This document shows positions 1-10,546 of a stretch of DNA of 50,797 bases, in pieces. The stretch spans positions 39,044 through 89,840 of the forward strand of contig NZ_AOII01000071.1 of the NCBI RefSeq assembly GCF_000337615.1, read 5' to 3'. Positions within the stretch are counted from its first letter, which is position 1; every line of letters starts with the position of its first letter. This stretch comes from Natrinema pallidum DSM 3751 (GTDB lineage: Archaea > Halobacteriota > Halobacteria > Halobacteriales > Natrialbaceae). Below the pieces are notes generated by a model. The model was not told the origin of the DNA. It did no database searches and was given only the letters and a program-made list of their open reading frames with translations. A program made the position numbers and the translations under genes.

Positions 1-9
1 CGCCATCAG

Positions 10-28
10 AGATGTGTATAAGAGACAG
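10..28 (+). other. Tn5/Nextera mosaic end (library adapter)
   Basis: These 19 bases are exactly the hyperactive Tn5 mosaic end used in Nextera libraries (AGATGTGTATAAGAGACAG). The match is complete and lies 9 bases from the contig edge. Genuine haloarchaeal sequence begins directly after it, at 29, in the middle of a gene. This is an untrimmed sequencing adapter, not a biological transposon end. Bases 1-9 are probably also artefactual. Confidence 0.96.
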
Positions 29-135
29 GCCTCGTCGCTCATCGTCTCGACGCTGCCCGAAAGCAGGCCGGCCTGGGTCCGACAGTACTCGACGCAGTCC
101 TCGACCGCGAGTGCGTCCGCGGCGTCGTCGCTCAT
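29..135 (-). CDS. N-terminal fragment of an unrecognised small acidic protein, cut by the contig end
   Basis: Reading the minus strand from an ATG at 133-135 gives an acidic open frame beginning MSDDAADALAVEDCVEYC that continues without a stop for about 35 codons until it meets the adapter at 28. It contains a Cys pair spaced CxxxxC and an acidic, helical look typical of small haloarchaeal proteins. I do not recognise the family. The 3' part is missing because the contig ends. It is divergent from the membrane protein gene starting at 341, so 136-340 probably holds both promoters. Confidence 0.6.
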
Positions 136-340
136 AGTCGTCGTTGGGACTGCCGGCCGAAGACACTTTGGTCCGGCCGTCGCCGTTCGGAGGCAGTGGG
201 GATGCGAACAGCGTCGGAACACGGTCTCGATGGGACAGTCGACACAGTGCGCCGAAAGCGCCCCGGTGCCGCATCGTGGGGGCTGCGGGAACCCACCGAT
301 TGAAGGCATCGGTCTCGCCACACGTAACCTGTAACACGGG

Positions 341-982
341 ATGCTCCATCCAGACACGCTCACACCTCCGACCACCCTTCGGTCGCACGGTCCCGTAGCC
401 GTCGGCCCGAGCGACCTCGAGACCGCCGTCACGAATCCTACGACGCCCGAGGAACTGGCATTCGCGTTCGGACTCTACGTCCTCGGAACGATCGCCATCG
501 GGGCGGTCGTTCTCGCCGTGTCCCAGTCGTCGGTCCGGCGACTCGAGGCCCGGATCGTCGAGCGGCCGGTCCCCACGGGCGTGATCGGCATCGGCGTCCT
601 GGTCGGCGGCGGCGTCGCGCTCGCGGTCGTCACCGCCACCGCGTCGTTCCTCGTCGCGGCCGGTGCGCCGGCACCGGTCGGTACCGGACTCGAGGCGGTG
701 GCGCTTGCGTTCCCGATCGGGCTGACGGTCGCCAACACCGTCGGCGTCATCGTCCTCGGCTCGAGGCTGCTCCGGCGGGTCGGCCGGGGACCGAAACCGA
801 ACCTGTGGCTCGCGCTCGCCGTCGGCGCGATCACGGTCAACGTCCTCTATCTGATTCCGGTGGTAAACGTCGGCATCGTGGTCGGGCTGGTGGCCGTCGC
901 GACCGGGGCGATCGCCGGCCAGTGGTGGCACGATCGCGGGGAGGCCGATTCGGAGCCACGCGAGCGTTCAGCGGACGGCTGA
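341..982 (+). CDS. Multi-pass membrane protein of unknown function
   Basis: A 213-residue protein with about five hydrophobic segments, starting at roughly residues 40-62, 80-110, 118-142, 150-175 and 178-195, and a short charged acidic C-terminus. Basic residues follow the first segment (SSVRRLEARIVERP) and lie in the RLLRRVGRGPKP loop, which suggests cytoplasmic loops there. The ATG at 341 gives a 39-residue polar N-terminus with no signal peptide. I do not recognise a named family. The gene is upstream of and co-directional with uvrA but separated by 129 nt, so it is probably its own transcript. Confidence 0.72.
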   Translation: MLHPDTLTPPTTLRSHGPVAVGPSDLETAVTNPTTPEELAFAFGLYVLGTIAIGAVVLAVSQSSVRRLEARIVERPVPTGVIGIGVLVGGGVALAVVTATASFLVAAGAPAPVGTGLEAVALAFPIGLTVANTVGVIVLGSRLLRRVGRGPKPNLWLALAVGAITVNVLYLIPVVNVGIVVGLVAVATGAIAGQWWHDRGEADSEPRERSADG

Positions 983-1111
983 ATGTGTCGTGGTATCGTG
1001 TGCCTTGCTATTGGCCTTTCAGACTCGTTAAGTCCTTGCGGCCACTGACTCAGATACAATGAATCCGGAACCGCGTCGACAGGAGAGCCAGTCCCGAGTT
1101 GCGATCGAACG

Positions 1112-4075
<2,964 letters not shown>

Positions 4076-4089
4076 GGGGAAGTCATCAC

Positions 4090-4788
4090 GTCTATTCGAC
4101 GGCAGCAGGACGATCCTCTCGAAGCTTCGCCGGAGATGTACGTTCCGAACTCGGAGTCGTGATCGACGACTTCGAAGACCTGGTAGAACCCCTTCGGATC
4201 GCCGTTCTCGTCGAGTACGAGCGGGCCACTGACGCCGTCGTAGTTGCTGTCTTCGGGGCCGCCGTCGGCCAGCGCCGCTTTCGCTTCCTGAAACGAGGTG
4301 ACCGTCTCACCGGACTCGACCGTGATTTCCCGGTCGAGGGGCTCCGGAGTGTCGTACTGCTCGAGCAGGATCGCGTTGGCGCTGTCGGCGATACTGCGGT
4401 CCTCACCGTCGGCCGAACTCGCAACGATCCGTCCCTCCTCGATGTCGACGTAGTGGATCGCCTGTGAGCCGATCGGCAACTCGAGGACTCACTGTGAGAG
4501 GTCGTCGTCGATTACCGCCTCGTCACCGCCTGCAACCGGGCCGGACCGAGACAGCATGTTCGCGGTGAGTCGGTTCTTCTCGTTCCAGGTCTCGAGTTTC
4601 TTCGCCTCCTGGGCTGTGACCGTACCCGAATCCTCCGTGACCCGTTGCTCGATATCGGCCTGAATGAGAACCGTTCCCTTGTACCCGATAATCCCCACAG
4701 ACACGCCGAGTACCAGCAACGCGATGCCGAATGTGAGCGCGTAGTTTCGGCGTATCGGCGCTGGGACCGCTGTTCGCAGTCGCGTCAT
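4090..4788 (-). pseudogene. Decayed halobacterial chemotaxis transducer, N-terminal part only
   Basis: The minus strand from ATG 4788 encodes a cytoplasmic tip and first membrane helix (RTAVPAPIRRNYALTFGIALL) closely matching the intact transducer at 44080 (VPTAIRRRYAVKFGIALL). The shared extracellular start follows (RVTEDSGTVTAQEAKKLETWNEKN versus RVQSDHASAAGQEAQSMQMWNEQN). An in-frame TGA at 4489-4491 interrupts it. The same frame continues with recognisable sensor-domain sequence (VLELPIGSQAIHYVDIEEGRIVASS) to about 4090. There the homology ends against uvrA, before the second membrane helix, HAMP or signalling domain. The stop aligns with a tryptophan (LDW) in the intact paralogue, consistent with TGG to TGA. 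It cannot make a working transducer. Confidence 0.85.
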
Positions 4789-4995
4789 ACTATCAACTGT
4801 GGTTGAAAATGCGTTAACACATGTCTAATCATGGTCGAGTGGTGGCGAAAACGGGCGGGCCGAGACCGGTACGGTGGGTTCGGCACGGTTGCGGCCGCTA
4901 CCGAGCGACGGTTCCATGGTCGGGTCGCTCTATAGGACCGTCGCTCGCTAGCTACTGGATAGCGATGTCCGAGCGCTCGGACGATCGCGATACAC

Positions 4996-5145
4996 ATGAA
5001 TCAACAACCTTCAATCGAAACGCAAGCTGACACATCGCTGGATAGTGCACCAACGTGTCTCAAGTGCGAGACGGAACTGGTCGCCGGCAGCGGCCGGCTT
5101 CACTGCCCGTCCTGTGGCTGGGGCGAGTGCTCCGGAGCCGACTGA
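4996..5145 (+). CDS. 49-residue zinc-finger micro-protein
   Basis: A short ORF from ATG 4996 to TGA 5143-5145 encodes a 49-residue protein with C21-x2-C24 and C37-P-S-C40-G, plus a fifth Cys at 45. Two CxxC knuckles separated by 12 residues, the second being CPxCG, are the signature of the abundant one-domain zinc-finger micro-proteins of haloarchaea. Several of these affect motility, biofilm or stress responses. The first 20 residues are polar and low in complexity. The actual role is unknown. The gene is alone, downstream of the divergent transducer pseudogene. Confidence 0.75.
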   Translation: MNQQPSIETQADTSLDSAPTCLKCETELVAGSGRLHCPSCGWGECSGAD

Positions 5146-5524
5146 CGTCACGCGATTAGCTGCGGACCGGATCGATCGGAGAGCCGACGCCCCGATGCAG
5201 ATCGATGTCCCACTACACGACTCGTCGGCGCTGTCCCATTCGTCCGACAACTGGAGACAGTTGTCGTTCGCTCCGCCCTCGAGCGCTGCGTCTCGTCCTG
5301 TCGTTGCTTACGTTCTCGGCGTTGCTCGACGGACGATCAGTAAGAAACGAGCACGACAGTGGCACAACGTTCGTTCCGAAAAACGGCCCCGGTGTCTCAA
5401 CGGTGCGAACGGGACTACCAGTACGCCCCCTACGGACCAAAATTGATGTCCTACTTCTACCGTCGCATCCGCGAACGCAAGGAAAACGCCCTGTTTGCCC
5501 TTCGAGCGGTCCTCACGGGATAGC
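5146..5524. other. Gene-poor stretch with one possible basic 54-codon ORF
   Basis: This 379-base interval between the zinc-finger gene and the convergent Bat-like regulator has no recognisable gene. One frame, from GTG 5359 to TAG 5521-5523, could encode 54 residues ending YFYRRIRERKENALFALRAV. The peptide is strongly basic, unlike real haloarchaeal proteins, and its codons are AT-richer than those of neighbours, so it is either a remnant of a transferred gene or spurious. No tRNA or strong hairpin is visible. Confidence 0.35.
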
Positions 5525-6259
5525 TCACTCGACGCCGATATCGTCGGGATCTAGCAGTTTCGATTCCGCTTTTCGCAGGTGATCGAGCATCGTCGTTTTC
5601 GAAATATCGAGTTCCTCGGCGAGTTCGCGGGTCGAGATGCCGCGGGGCCACTGGTAGTACCCCCGCTTGCGTGCGAGTTCGAACACGTCTCGCTGGGTGT
5701 TGGTGAGGGCGTCCATGCGGTGTTTGCGCTCGGATTCAGCCGTCGGCGTGCTCGTGACGGTTTCGACTGACACGTCGGCATCGCCATCCTCGCAGACGTG
5801 ATCGATCGCGGTTTCGATCTCGTCCCGATCGCCGGCGAACCCGACTTCCCAGTACTCCTGACCGCCTTCGATCCGAACCGGAGCGCTGTGGACGAAGCCG
5901 TGCTCGAGCAGCGTCGGACAGATCATGTCCGCGGGATCGTACTCGAGGAAGAACTCACGGACGACGTTCCCCGGAAGCGACGAGGATTGCGGTCGGCCGA
6001 ACCGTTCCTGAAGTTCGAGGACTTCGCCGGCCAGCGGGGACTCGCGTACCTCTTCGATCAAGGTCTCGACCTCGTCGGTGGTCTGGCCGAACGCAGTGAA
6101 CAGGCCGTTGACCGACTCGCCTTCGGTCGTCGGCGCGGTGTAAATCGCGTGTGCCAGAATGCCCCCGCCGACGCGTTCGGTCGACTCGATCGCCCAGCAG
6201 TTCGGATGCCACAACTCGAGCGTGATCCGCGTTCCGTGGGGTGATCGACTCCGTGCCAT
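5525..6259 (-). CDS. Bacterio-opsin-activator-like HTH transcriptional regulator
   Basis: A 244-residue one-component regulator of the haloarchaeal Bat/HTH-10 family. The N-terminal about 170 residues form the Bat-associated sensor-like domain (RITLELWHPNCWAIE at the start). The C-terminus carries the family helix-turn-helix: LTNTQRDVFELARKRGYYQWPRG, then STRELAEELDISKTTMLDHLRKAESKLL. The start at 6259 is preferred over the upstream ATG at 6301 because conserved sequence begins with MARSRSPHGTRITLELW and the extra 14 residues look non-coding. It is divergent from the aldehyde dehydrogenase gene at 6363 and could regulate it, but that is inference from position only. Confidence 0.88.
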   Translation of the reverse strand: MARSRSPHGTRITLELWHPNCWAIESTERVGGGILAHAIYTAPTTEGESVNGLFTAFGQTTDEVETLIEEVRESPLAGEVLELQERFGRPQSSSLPGNVVREFFLEYDPADMICPTLLEHGFVHSAPVRIEGGQEYWEVGFAGDRDEIETAIDHVCEDGDADVSVETVTSTPTAESERKHRMDALTNTQRDVFELARKRGYYQWPRGISTRELAEELDISKTTMLDHLRKAESKLLDPDDIGVE

Positions 6260-6362
6260 GGTAAATATAGGTGCGTGCCATGCAAGTAGTTCTCGTGCCA
6301 CGAATCACCGCCCGACCATGGACGGGTCCCGTTATTCGATGGCGACGACCCAATCAGCATCC

Positions 6363-7904
6363 ATGAGCCAGCAAACCACGGAGCAGGTATACGGCCACCA
6401 CATTGACGGTGACTGGACCGACGGTGACGGGGACGAGACGTTCGCCAGCGAGAACCCGGCGACGGGTGAGACCCTCGCGCGATTCCAGCAGGGGACGGAC
6501 CGCGATGTCGACGCAGCGCTCGCGGCCGCCGAGGATGCGGCCGAAGCGTGGCGTGAACTGTCCTATATCGACCGTGCGGAGTATCTCTGGGACATCTACC
6601 ACGAACTTCGCGAGCGGACCGACGAACTCGCCGAGATCGTCACGAAGGAGTGTGGCAAGGAGATCAGCGAAGGCCGCGCGGACGTCATCGAGGCCTACCA
6701 CATGGTCGAGTGGGCGGCGGGCAACGCGCGTCACCCCCACGGGGATGTCATCCCGAGCGAGATCGGCAGCAAAGACGCCTCCATGCGGCGCAAACCCCGC
6801 GGCGTCGTCGGCTGTATCACGCCCTGGAACTTCCCGGTCGCGATCCCGTTCTGGCACATGGCCATCGCGCTGATCGAGGGCAACACGGTCGTCTGGAAAC
6901 CCGCGGAGCAGACGCCGTGGTGCGCCCAGATCATCGCCGAGATGATGGACGACGCGGGCGTCCCCGACGGCGTCTTCAACATGGTACAGGGCTTCGGCGA
7001 CGCCGGCGCGGCCATTAGTGAGGACGACCGGGTCGATACCGTTCTCTTCACCGGCTCCGCCGAAGTCGGTCACGAGATCGCCAGCAAGGTCGGTGGTCAG
7101 CCCGGCAAGCTCGCGGCCTGCGAGATGGGCGGCAAGAACGGGATCGTCATCACCGAGGAAGCCGATCTGGACATCGCCGTCCACTCCGCGGTGATGTCGA
7201 GCTTCAAGACGACCGGCCAGCGCTGCGTCTCGAGCGAGCGCCTGATCGTCCACGGGGACATCTACGACGAGTTCAAGGAGCGCTTCGTCGACGTCGCGGA
7301 ACGCGTCACGGTCGGCGATCCCCTCGAAGAGGGGACGTTCATGGGGCCGGCCATCGAAGCCGAGCACGTCGAGAAGATTCGCGAACACAATCAGCTGGCA
7401 CGTGACGAGGGCGCTGAGGTGCTCGTCGACCGGGAGGACCTCGCGGCCGAGGAGATTCCGGACGGCCACGAGGACGGGCAGTGGGTCGGGCCGTTCGTCT
7501 ACGAGGTCGGTACCGACGAGACCGATCTCGAGTGCGTGAACGAGGAGTGTTTCGGCCCGCACGTCGCCCTGCTCGAGTACTCGGGCGACATCGAGGCTGC
7601 CGTCGAGATCCACAACGACACGCCGTACGGACTCGCCGGCGCGATCATCTCCGAGGACTACCGCCAGATCAACTACTTCCGCGATCACGCGGAGCTCGGA
7701 CTCGCGTACGCGAACCTGCCGTGTATCGGCGCGGAAGTCCAGCTTCCCTTCGGCGGCGTCAAGAAGTCCGGGAACGGCTACCCGAGCGCGCGTGAGGCCA
7801 TCGAGGCCGTCACCGAGCGCACCGCCTGGACGCTGAACAACTCGAAGGACATCGAGATGGCACAGGGACTGTCGGCGGATATCGAGACCTCGAGCGACGA
7901 CTGA
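6363..7904 (+). CDS. NAD(P)-dependent aldehyde dehydrogenase
   Basis: A 513-residue member of the ALDH superfamily, oxidising an aldehyde to its acid in the cytosol. Cofactor and active-site motifs are intact: the TPWNFPVAIP oxyanion-region motif near 155-165, a VVWKPAEQTP loop, FTGSAEVGHEI of the nucleotide fold, catalytic Glu in ACEMGGKN, catalytic Cys in GQRCVSSERL, and the ECFGPHVALL and LPFGGVKKSGNG C-terminal motifs. The substrate cannot be decided from sequence. ATG 6363 is chosen because MSQQTTEQVYGHHIDGDW resembles other family starts; an in-frame ATG at 6339 is possible. The gene is preceded by the divergent Bat-like regulator and followed by a tandem duplication that includes its last codons. 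Confidence 0.93.
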   Translation: MSQQTTEQVYGHHIDGDWTDGDGDETFASENPATGETLARFQQGTDRDVDAALAAAEDAAEAWRELSYIDRAEYLWDIYHELRERTDELAEIVTKECGKEISEGRADVIEAYHMVEWAAGNARHPHGDVIPSEIGSKDASMRRKPRGVVGCITPWNFPVAIPFWHMAIALIEGNTVVWKPAEQTPWCAQIIAEMMDDAGVPDGVFNMVQGFGDAGAAISEDDRVDTVLFTGSAEVGHEIASKVGGQPGKLAACEMGGKNGIVITEEADLDIAVHSAVMSSFKTTGQRCVSSERLIVHGDIYDEFKERFVDVAERVTVGDPLEEGTFMGPAIEAEHVEKIREHNQLARDEGAEVLVDREDLAAEEIPDGHEDGQWVGPFVYEVGTDETDLECVNEECFGPHVALLEYSGDIEAAVEIHNDTPYGLAGAIISEDYRQINYFRDHAELGLAYANLPCIGAEVQLPFGGVKKSGNGYPSAREAIEAVTERTAWTLNNSKDIEMAQGLSADIETSSDD

Positions 7905-8019
7905 CCGGTGCCGTCGCGTCAGCGACGAAGCTGCAGTCTCGCTCGAGTGACGGCGACGACTGACCGGTGCCGTCGCGTCAGCGACGAAGCTGCAGTCTCG
8001 CTCGAGTGACGGCGACGAC
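7894..8019. repeat. 59-bp tandem duplication spanning the 3' end of the aldehyde dehydrogenase gene
   Basis: Bases 7894-7960 are identical to 7953-8019, that is, two perfect copies with period 59 and 67 bases of match. The first copy starts inside the last codons of the dehydrogenase, so its terminal Asp-stop codons are repeated downstream as non-coding sequence. Each copy contains short dyads (GTCGC/GCGAC and GCCGTC/GACGGC), so the unit may include the transcript terminator, now doubled. The perfect identity implies a recent slippage or duplication event. Confidence 0.95.
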
Positions 8020-8080
8020 CGTCCCGCTTCTCGCCGCAAGTGAGAACGACTAACTGCGATCCCGGAGAACCGAGCGAGCG

Positions 8081-8497
8081 ATGAGCGGATTGAAGACGGT
8101 CGTTCGCCGCGGGTTCACCGGTGGCGGCGTCGCCACGCTGTTGCTCGCAAGTCTCTTCGTGATCAGTGGCGGCTTTCGGAATTCGACCACATTGGCACTG
8201 ACCGGGTGGCTGACCGCCGTCGGGATCGTGTTACTCCTCGCCGGCACTCGAGAACGGATCGTCGTCGGCAGTCGAACCGTCGGCTGGCCCCGCCTCGCCG
8301 CAGTCGGGATCGGAATCCTCGCGGTCGGCGCTGGCGGGTTCGGTCTCTCACAGCTCCGGGGGTTCGAGGTCGCCAGCGGTCCGTGGCTGCTCACCGTCGC
8401 GGGCACGGTTTTCGTGCTCGGATACTTCACGTGGTTCGCCCTCGAGTGCTGGGCAGGCGGGTGGCAGTTGGACGAGGAGGTGTTCGCCGTCGAGTAA
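8081..8497 (+). CDS. Four-helix membrane protein of unknown function
   Basis: A 138-residue protein with four hydrophobic segments at about 14-30, 36-54, 67-88 and 98-120, joined by short loops with RERIVVGSRTVGWPR between the second and third. The N-terminus is basic (MSGLKTVVRRGF), which suggests N-in topology. The C-terminal tail is short and acidic. No family is recognised; its size and composition fit small conserved haloarchaeal membrane proteins. It stands alone between the tandem duplication and a frameshifted small gene. Confidence 0.72.
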   Translation: MSGLKTVVRRGFTGGGVATLLLASLFVISGGFRNSTTLALTGWLTAVGIVLLLAGTRERIVVGSRTVGWPRLAAVGIGILAVGAGGFGLSQLRGFEVASGPWLLTVAGTVFVLGYFTWFALECWAGGWQLDEEVFAVE

Positions 8498-8580
8498 CGG
8501 TTCGATCGCGTTTTCCGTCCAGTTCGATACGTGTCGGTGCCGTGCCCGGTCTTTTCGGCAGCGGCGTTGTCCGACCGATA

Positions 8581-8879
8581 TGAGCGCACACGACCGGGAG
8601 CTATCCACGACCACGGACGGCGAGGAGAGCCAGTTGACCTACCAGAAAGTAACCGGGTAACCGAGTCGCCGATCAGGCGCTGGCTGATGCTCGAGGCCGC
8701 CGTCCTGAACCTGCTCGTCACGGCGACGGTCGTGGCTCCTGCTGGCGATCGCAGCCGGTGGCGTCGTACTCGTCTTCCTTCCGTTCATAGTCTTGCTGAG
8801 CCACGCACTCCGGATCGCGACCATCGCCGCGCGAACCGCCGACTTCGGCCCGTTCGTCCCGCGAGCCTCGAGCGAATGA
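8581..8879 (+). pseudogene. Small membrane-protein gene with two apparent frameshifts
   Basis: Coding signal runs through three frames. ATG 8581 begins an acidic N-terminus (MSAHDRELSTTTDGEESQ) that stops after 26 codons near 8660. A second frame takes over with ESPIRRWLMLEAAVLNLLVTATVV. Near 8738 a third frame supplies a hydrophobic helix and tail (LLLAIAAGGVVLVFLPFIVL, then HALRIATIAARTADFGPF) ending at TGA 8877-8879. Joined, these make a plausible two-helix membrane protein of about 98 residues. Two single-base indels explain it, either true decay or assembly error. The family is not recognised. Confidence 0.6.
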
Positions 8880-8969
8880 CGGCCGTCGCCGACACCCTCA
8901 CTCGCTCATCGAGCTCCGGCGGAACGGGCCGGGAACACGCCCAAGGGGACCGGCGGAAAAGAATGGTGT

Positions 8970-9335
8970 ATGGGAGAACACGACAGTTGCTCCGAGGAGC
9001 CGACGCCGATCGAGGAGGCGCGGACGGATTCGTTCGACCTCGAGCACGCCGAGCGCGTCCGGATCGGCGTCACCCGCGGGGAAACCGACCTCGAGCTGGG
9101 ACCGCCGCGGGACTATCCCGATCGCGCCAACGTTTCGGTCCGACCCGAGTCGGCGGACGGTCACCGGCTCGTCCTGAGTATCGATGCGATGGCGGGCGAC
9201 CACGGCACGGGCCACGCGGACGTCGAGCTGACACCGGCGGAGGGCCGCGCGTTACGAGATCGACTCGACGAGACGGTTCGGTGGATGACCGAAGACGAGG
9301 TGTCCGAAGCCGACGCTGCCCGCGACTCGAGCTAG
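8970..9335 (+). CDS. Conserved-looking acidic soluble protein, function unknown
   Basis: A 121-residue, strongly acidic protein with no membrane segment or cysteine motif apart from Cys7. The middle (residues 25-105) has alternating hydrophobic and charged positions compatible with a small beta-rich domain (RVRIGVTRGETDLELG, HRLVLSIDAM, ADVELTPAEG), ending in a helix, ALRDRLDETVRWM. The codon pattern is typical of its neighbours, so it is very likely real. Function is not recognised. It converges on the CBS-domain gene, with two hairpins between. Confidence 0.65.
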   Translation: MGEHDSCSEEPTPIEEARTDSFDLEHAERVRIGVTRGETDLELGPPRDYPDRANVSVRPESADGHRLVLSIDAMAGDHGTGHADVELTPAEGRALRDRLDETVRWMTEDEVSEADAARDSS

Positions 9336-9670
9336 GTCGACTCTCCGTCCGCGGTGCTCGGTTTCCGACGAGACGTTCGGAGACGGTCACGGAAACGTGT
9401 GTCCCACCGATCCCGCCATCGCCAGTCGTGTTCCCGAAGTCGAAAACGGACTCCCGCCGTGTGTCGAGAACGCCGGACCGTCGTCGGAAACGGCGAACCC
9501 GTCGTCCTCGAGGGAGATGGTGACGGTGGCGGCGGGCGCACGGGTCGGCTTCGCTCGCACAGCTACGAGACGGCGAAGCCGTCTCGAGCGGCGTCGTCCG
9601 TTTAGAGTGCGAGACCACGGGTCTCGTCCCGCTCGCTTCCGAAGGGAGTCACCAGCCCGATCCTGGGAGA
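9336..9670. other. Non-coding interval between convergent genes, with two hairpins
   Basis: No supported gene is seen in these 335 bases. The right half carries two perfect stem-loops, at 9566-9586 and 9610-9626. They sit between the + strand acidic-protein gene and the - strand CBS gene and may act as a terminator region for both. Confidence 0.6.
9566..9586. terminator. Perfect 9-bp stem-loop
   Basis: CGAGACGGC at 9566-9574 pairs perfectly with GCCGTCTCG at 9578-9586 across a GAA loop. A second perfect hairpin follows, with 7-bp arms at 9610-9616 and 9620-9626 and an ACG loop. The arms of the two hairpins share the CGAGAC core. The location between convergent genes suggests a bidirectional terminator or RNA-processing site, although no poly-T tract is present. 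Confidence 0.5.
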
Positions 9671-10075
9671 TTACGTCGGAGAGGGCGTCTCCTCGCTCGA
9701 GAGGTACGACGCCAGATCGGACGTCGTCACCATCCCGATGACGCCCTCGTCCTCGTCGACGACGGGAACGTGATGGAAGCCGTGCGTGACCATTACGTCC
9801 GCGACGTCGCGAATGCTGTCCTGTGCCGAGGCCGTCACGACATCAGCACTCATGTACTTCGAGACCGGCGTCTGATCCTTCGGCTTCTGTTCGGCGACGA
9901 TTCGGACGAAGTCCGTCGTGGTCAGGATTCCCTGAAGCTGGTTGTCGTCGTCGGTGACGACGACCGAGCCGATCTCGTTATCGAGCATTACCTGTCCTGC
10001 CGCCTCGACGAGCGTGTCCGACGCCACCGTGTGCAGTGACGTGGACATGACTCGAGCCACGAAAATATCCTCCAT
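9671..10075 (-). CDS. Two-CBS-domain protein
   Basis: A 134-residue protein made of a Bateman pair: CBS1 about 5-60 (VMSTSLHTVASDTLVEAAGQVM, then GSVVVTDDDNQLQGILTTTDF) and CBS2 about 72-128 (YMSADVVTASAQDSIRDVADVM, then HVPVVDEDEGVIGMVTTSDL). Such stand-alone CBS pairs bind adenosine ligands and often sense energy state or regulate a partner; the partner is unknown here. The ATG at 10075 is chosen because CBS1 begins right after it and a TATA-like element lies about 26 nt upstream (rc of 10099-10106). The much longer frame upstream looks non-coding. Confidence 0.9.
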   Translation of the reverse strand: MEDIFVARVMSTSLHTVASDTLVEAAGQVMLDNEIGSVVVTDDDNQLQGILTTTDFVRIVAEQKPKDQTPVSKYMSADVVTASAQDSIRDVADVMVTHGFHHVPVVDEDEGVIGMVTTSDLASYLSSEETPSPT

Positions 10076-10321
10076 ACGGGACAGTATTCGCGACACAGTA
10101 TAATGATTATCGAACTTGATCCGCCCGAGACGGTACCCACGAGTGTCGGATTTGATATACGACGGTTCGCTGATCAAAACACGCCAGTCGTGATCTGGCA
10201 CTGAAACGGCGGTATCTCGGCACATTCGCGCCGGGTGGTGGGTTTCGGGCCGATCGAATCGTCCGATCGTGGCCGTCAGTTTCGGCCGTGCCGAGCGTTG
10301 TCGGTCGGGCACGATCCCGCC

Positions 10322-10546
10322 GTGACCGTGCCGGAAACCCTCGTTCACGTCACGCTCGAGCCCGACGGCCTCGGGACCGGCTACCATACAGCCGTCGGTA
10401 TCGTCGCTGACGCTCGCGAGGCGGTATCGGCGCTCGAGGCGATCCGGGAGGCGCTCGAGACCGCACTCGCGGCGGACGAGCCGGTTCTGGTCGAAATCCC
10501 GACGGACCCGAGCGAGCCGCAGACGAGCGACTGGATGAGTGAGTGA
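10322..10546 (+). CDS. Small acidic protein, tentative
   Basis: A frame from GTG 10322 encodes 74 residues: a beta-like start (VPETLVHVTLEP), a long amphipathic helix (DAREAVSALEAIREALETAL) and an acidic tail. Codon use and acidity match real haloarchaeal genes, whereas the opposite strand is Arg-rich and looks like a shadow. The open frame extends upstream to 10235 without a convincing start. The family is not recognised. It would be divergent from the CBS gene. Confidence 0.45.
   Translation: MTVPETLVHVTLEPDGLGTGYHTAVGIVADAREAVSALEAIREALETALAADEPVLVEIPTDPSEPQTSDWMSE

Noticed and set aside
10-28. Natural Tn5-type transposon end
   Set aside because: The exact match is to the engineered mosaic end used in library preparation, located at the contig edge with no transposase.
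4789-4995. 69-codon + strand frame near 4821 as a gene
   Set aside because: Arg/Ser/Gly-rich composition, no motif, and it overlaps the promoter side of the pseudogene and the better-supported zinc-finger gene.
6354-8039. 561-codon open frame on the - strand
   Set aside because: It is antisense to the aldehyde dehydrogenase, which has complete catalytic motifs.
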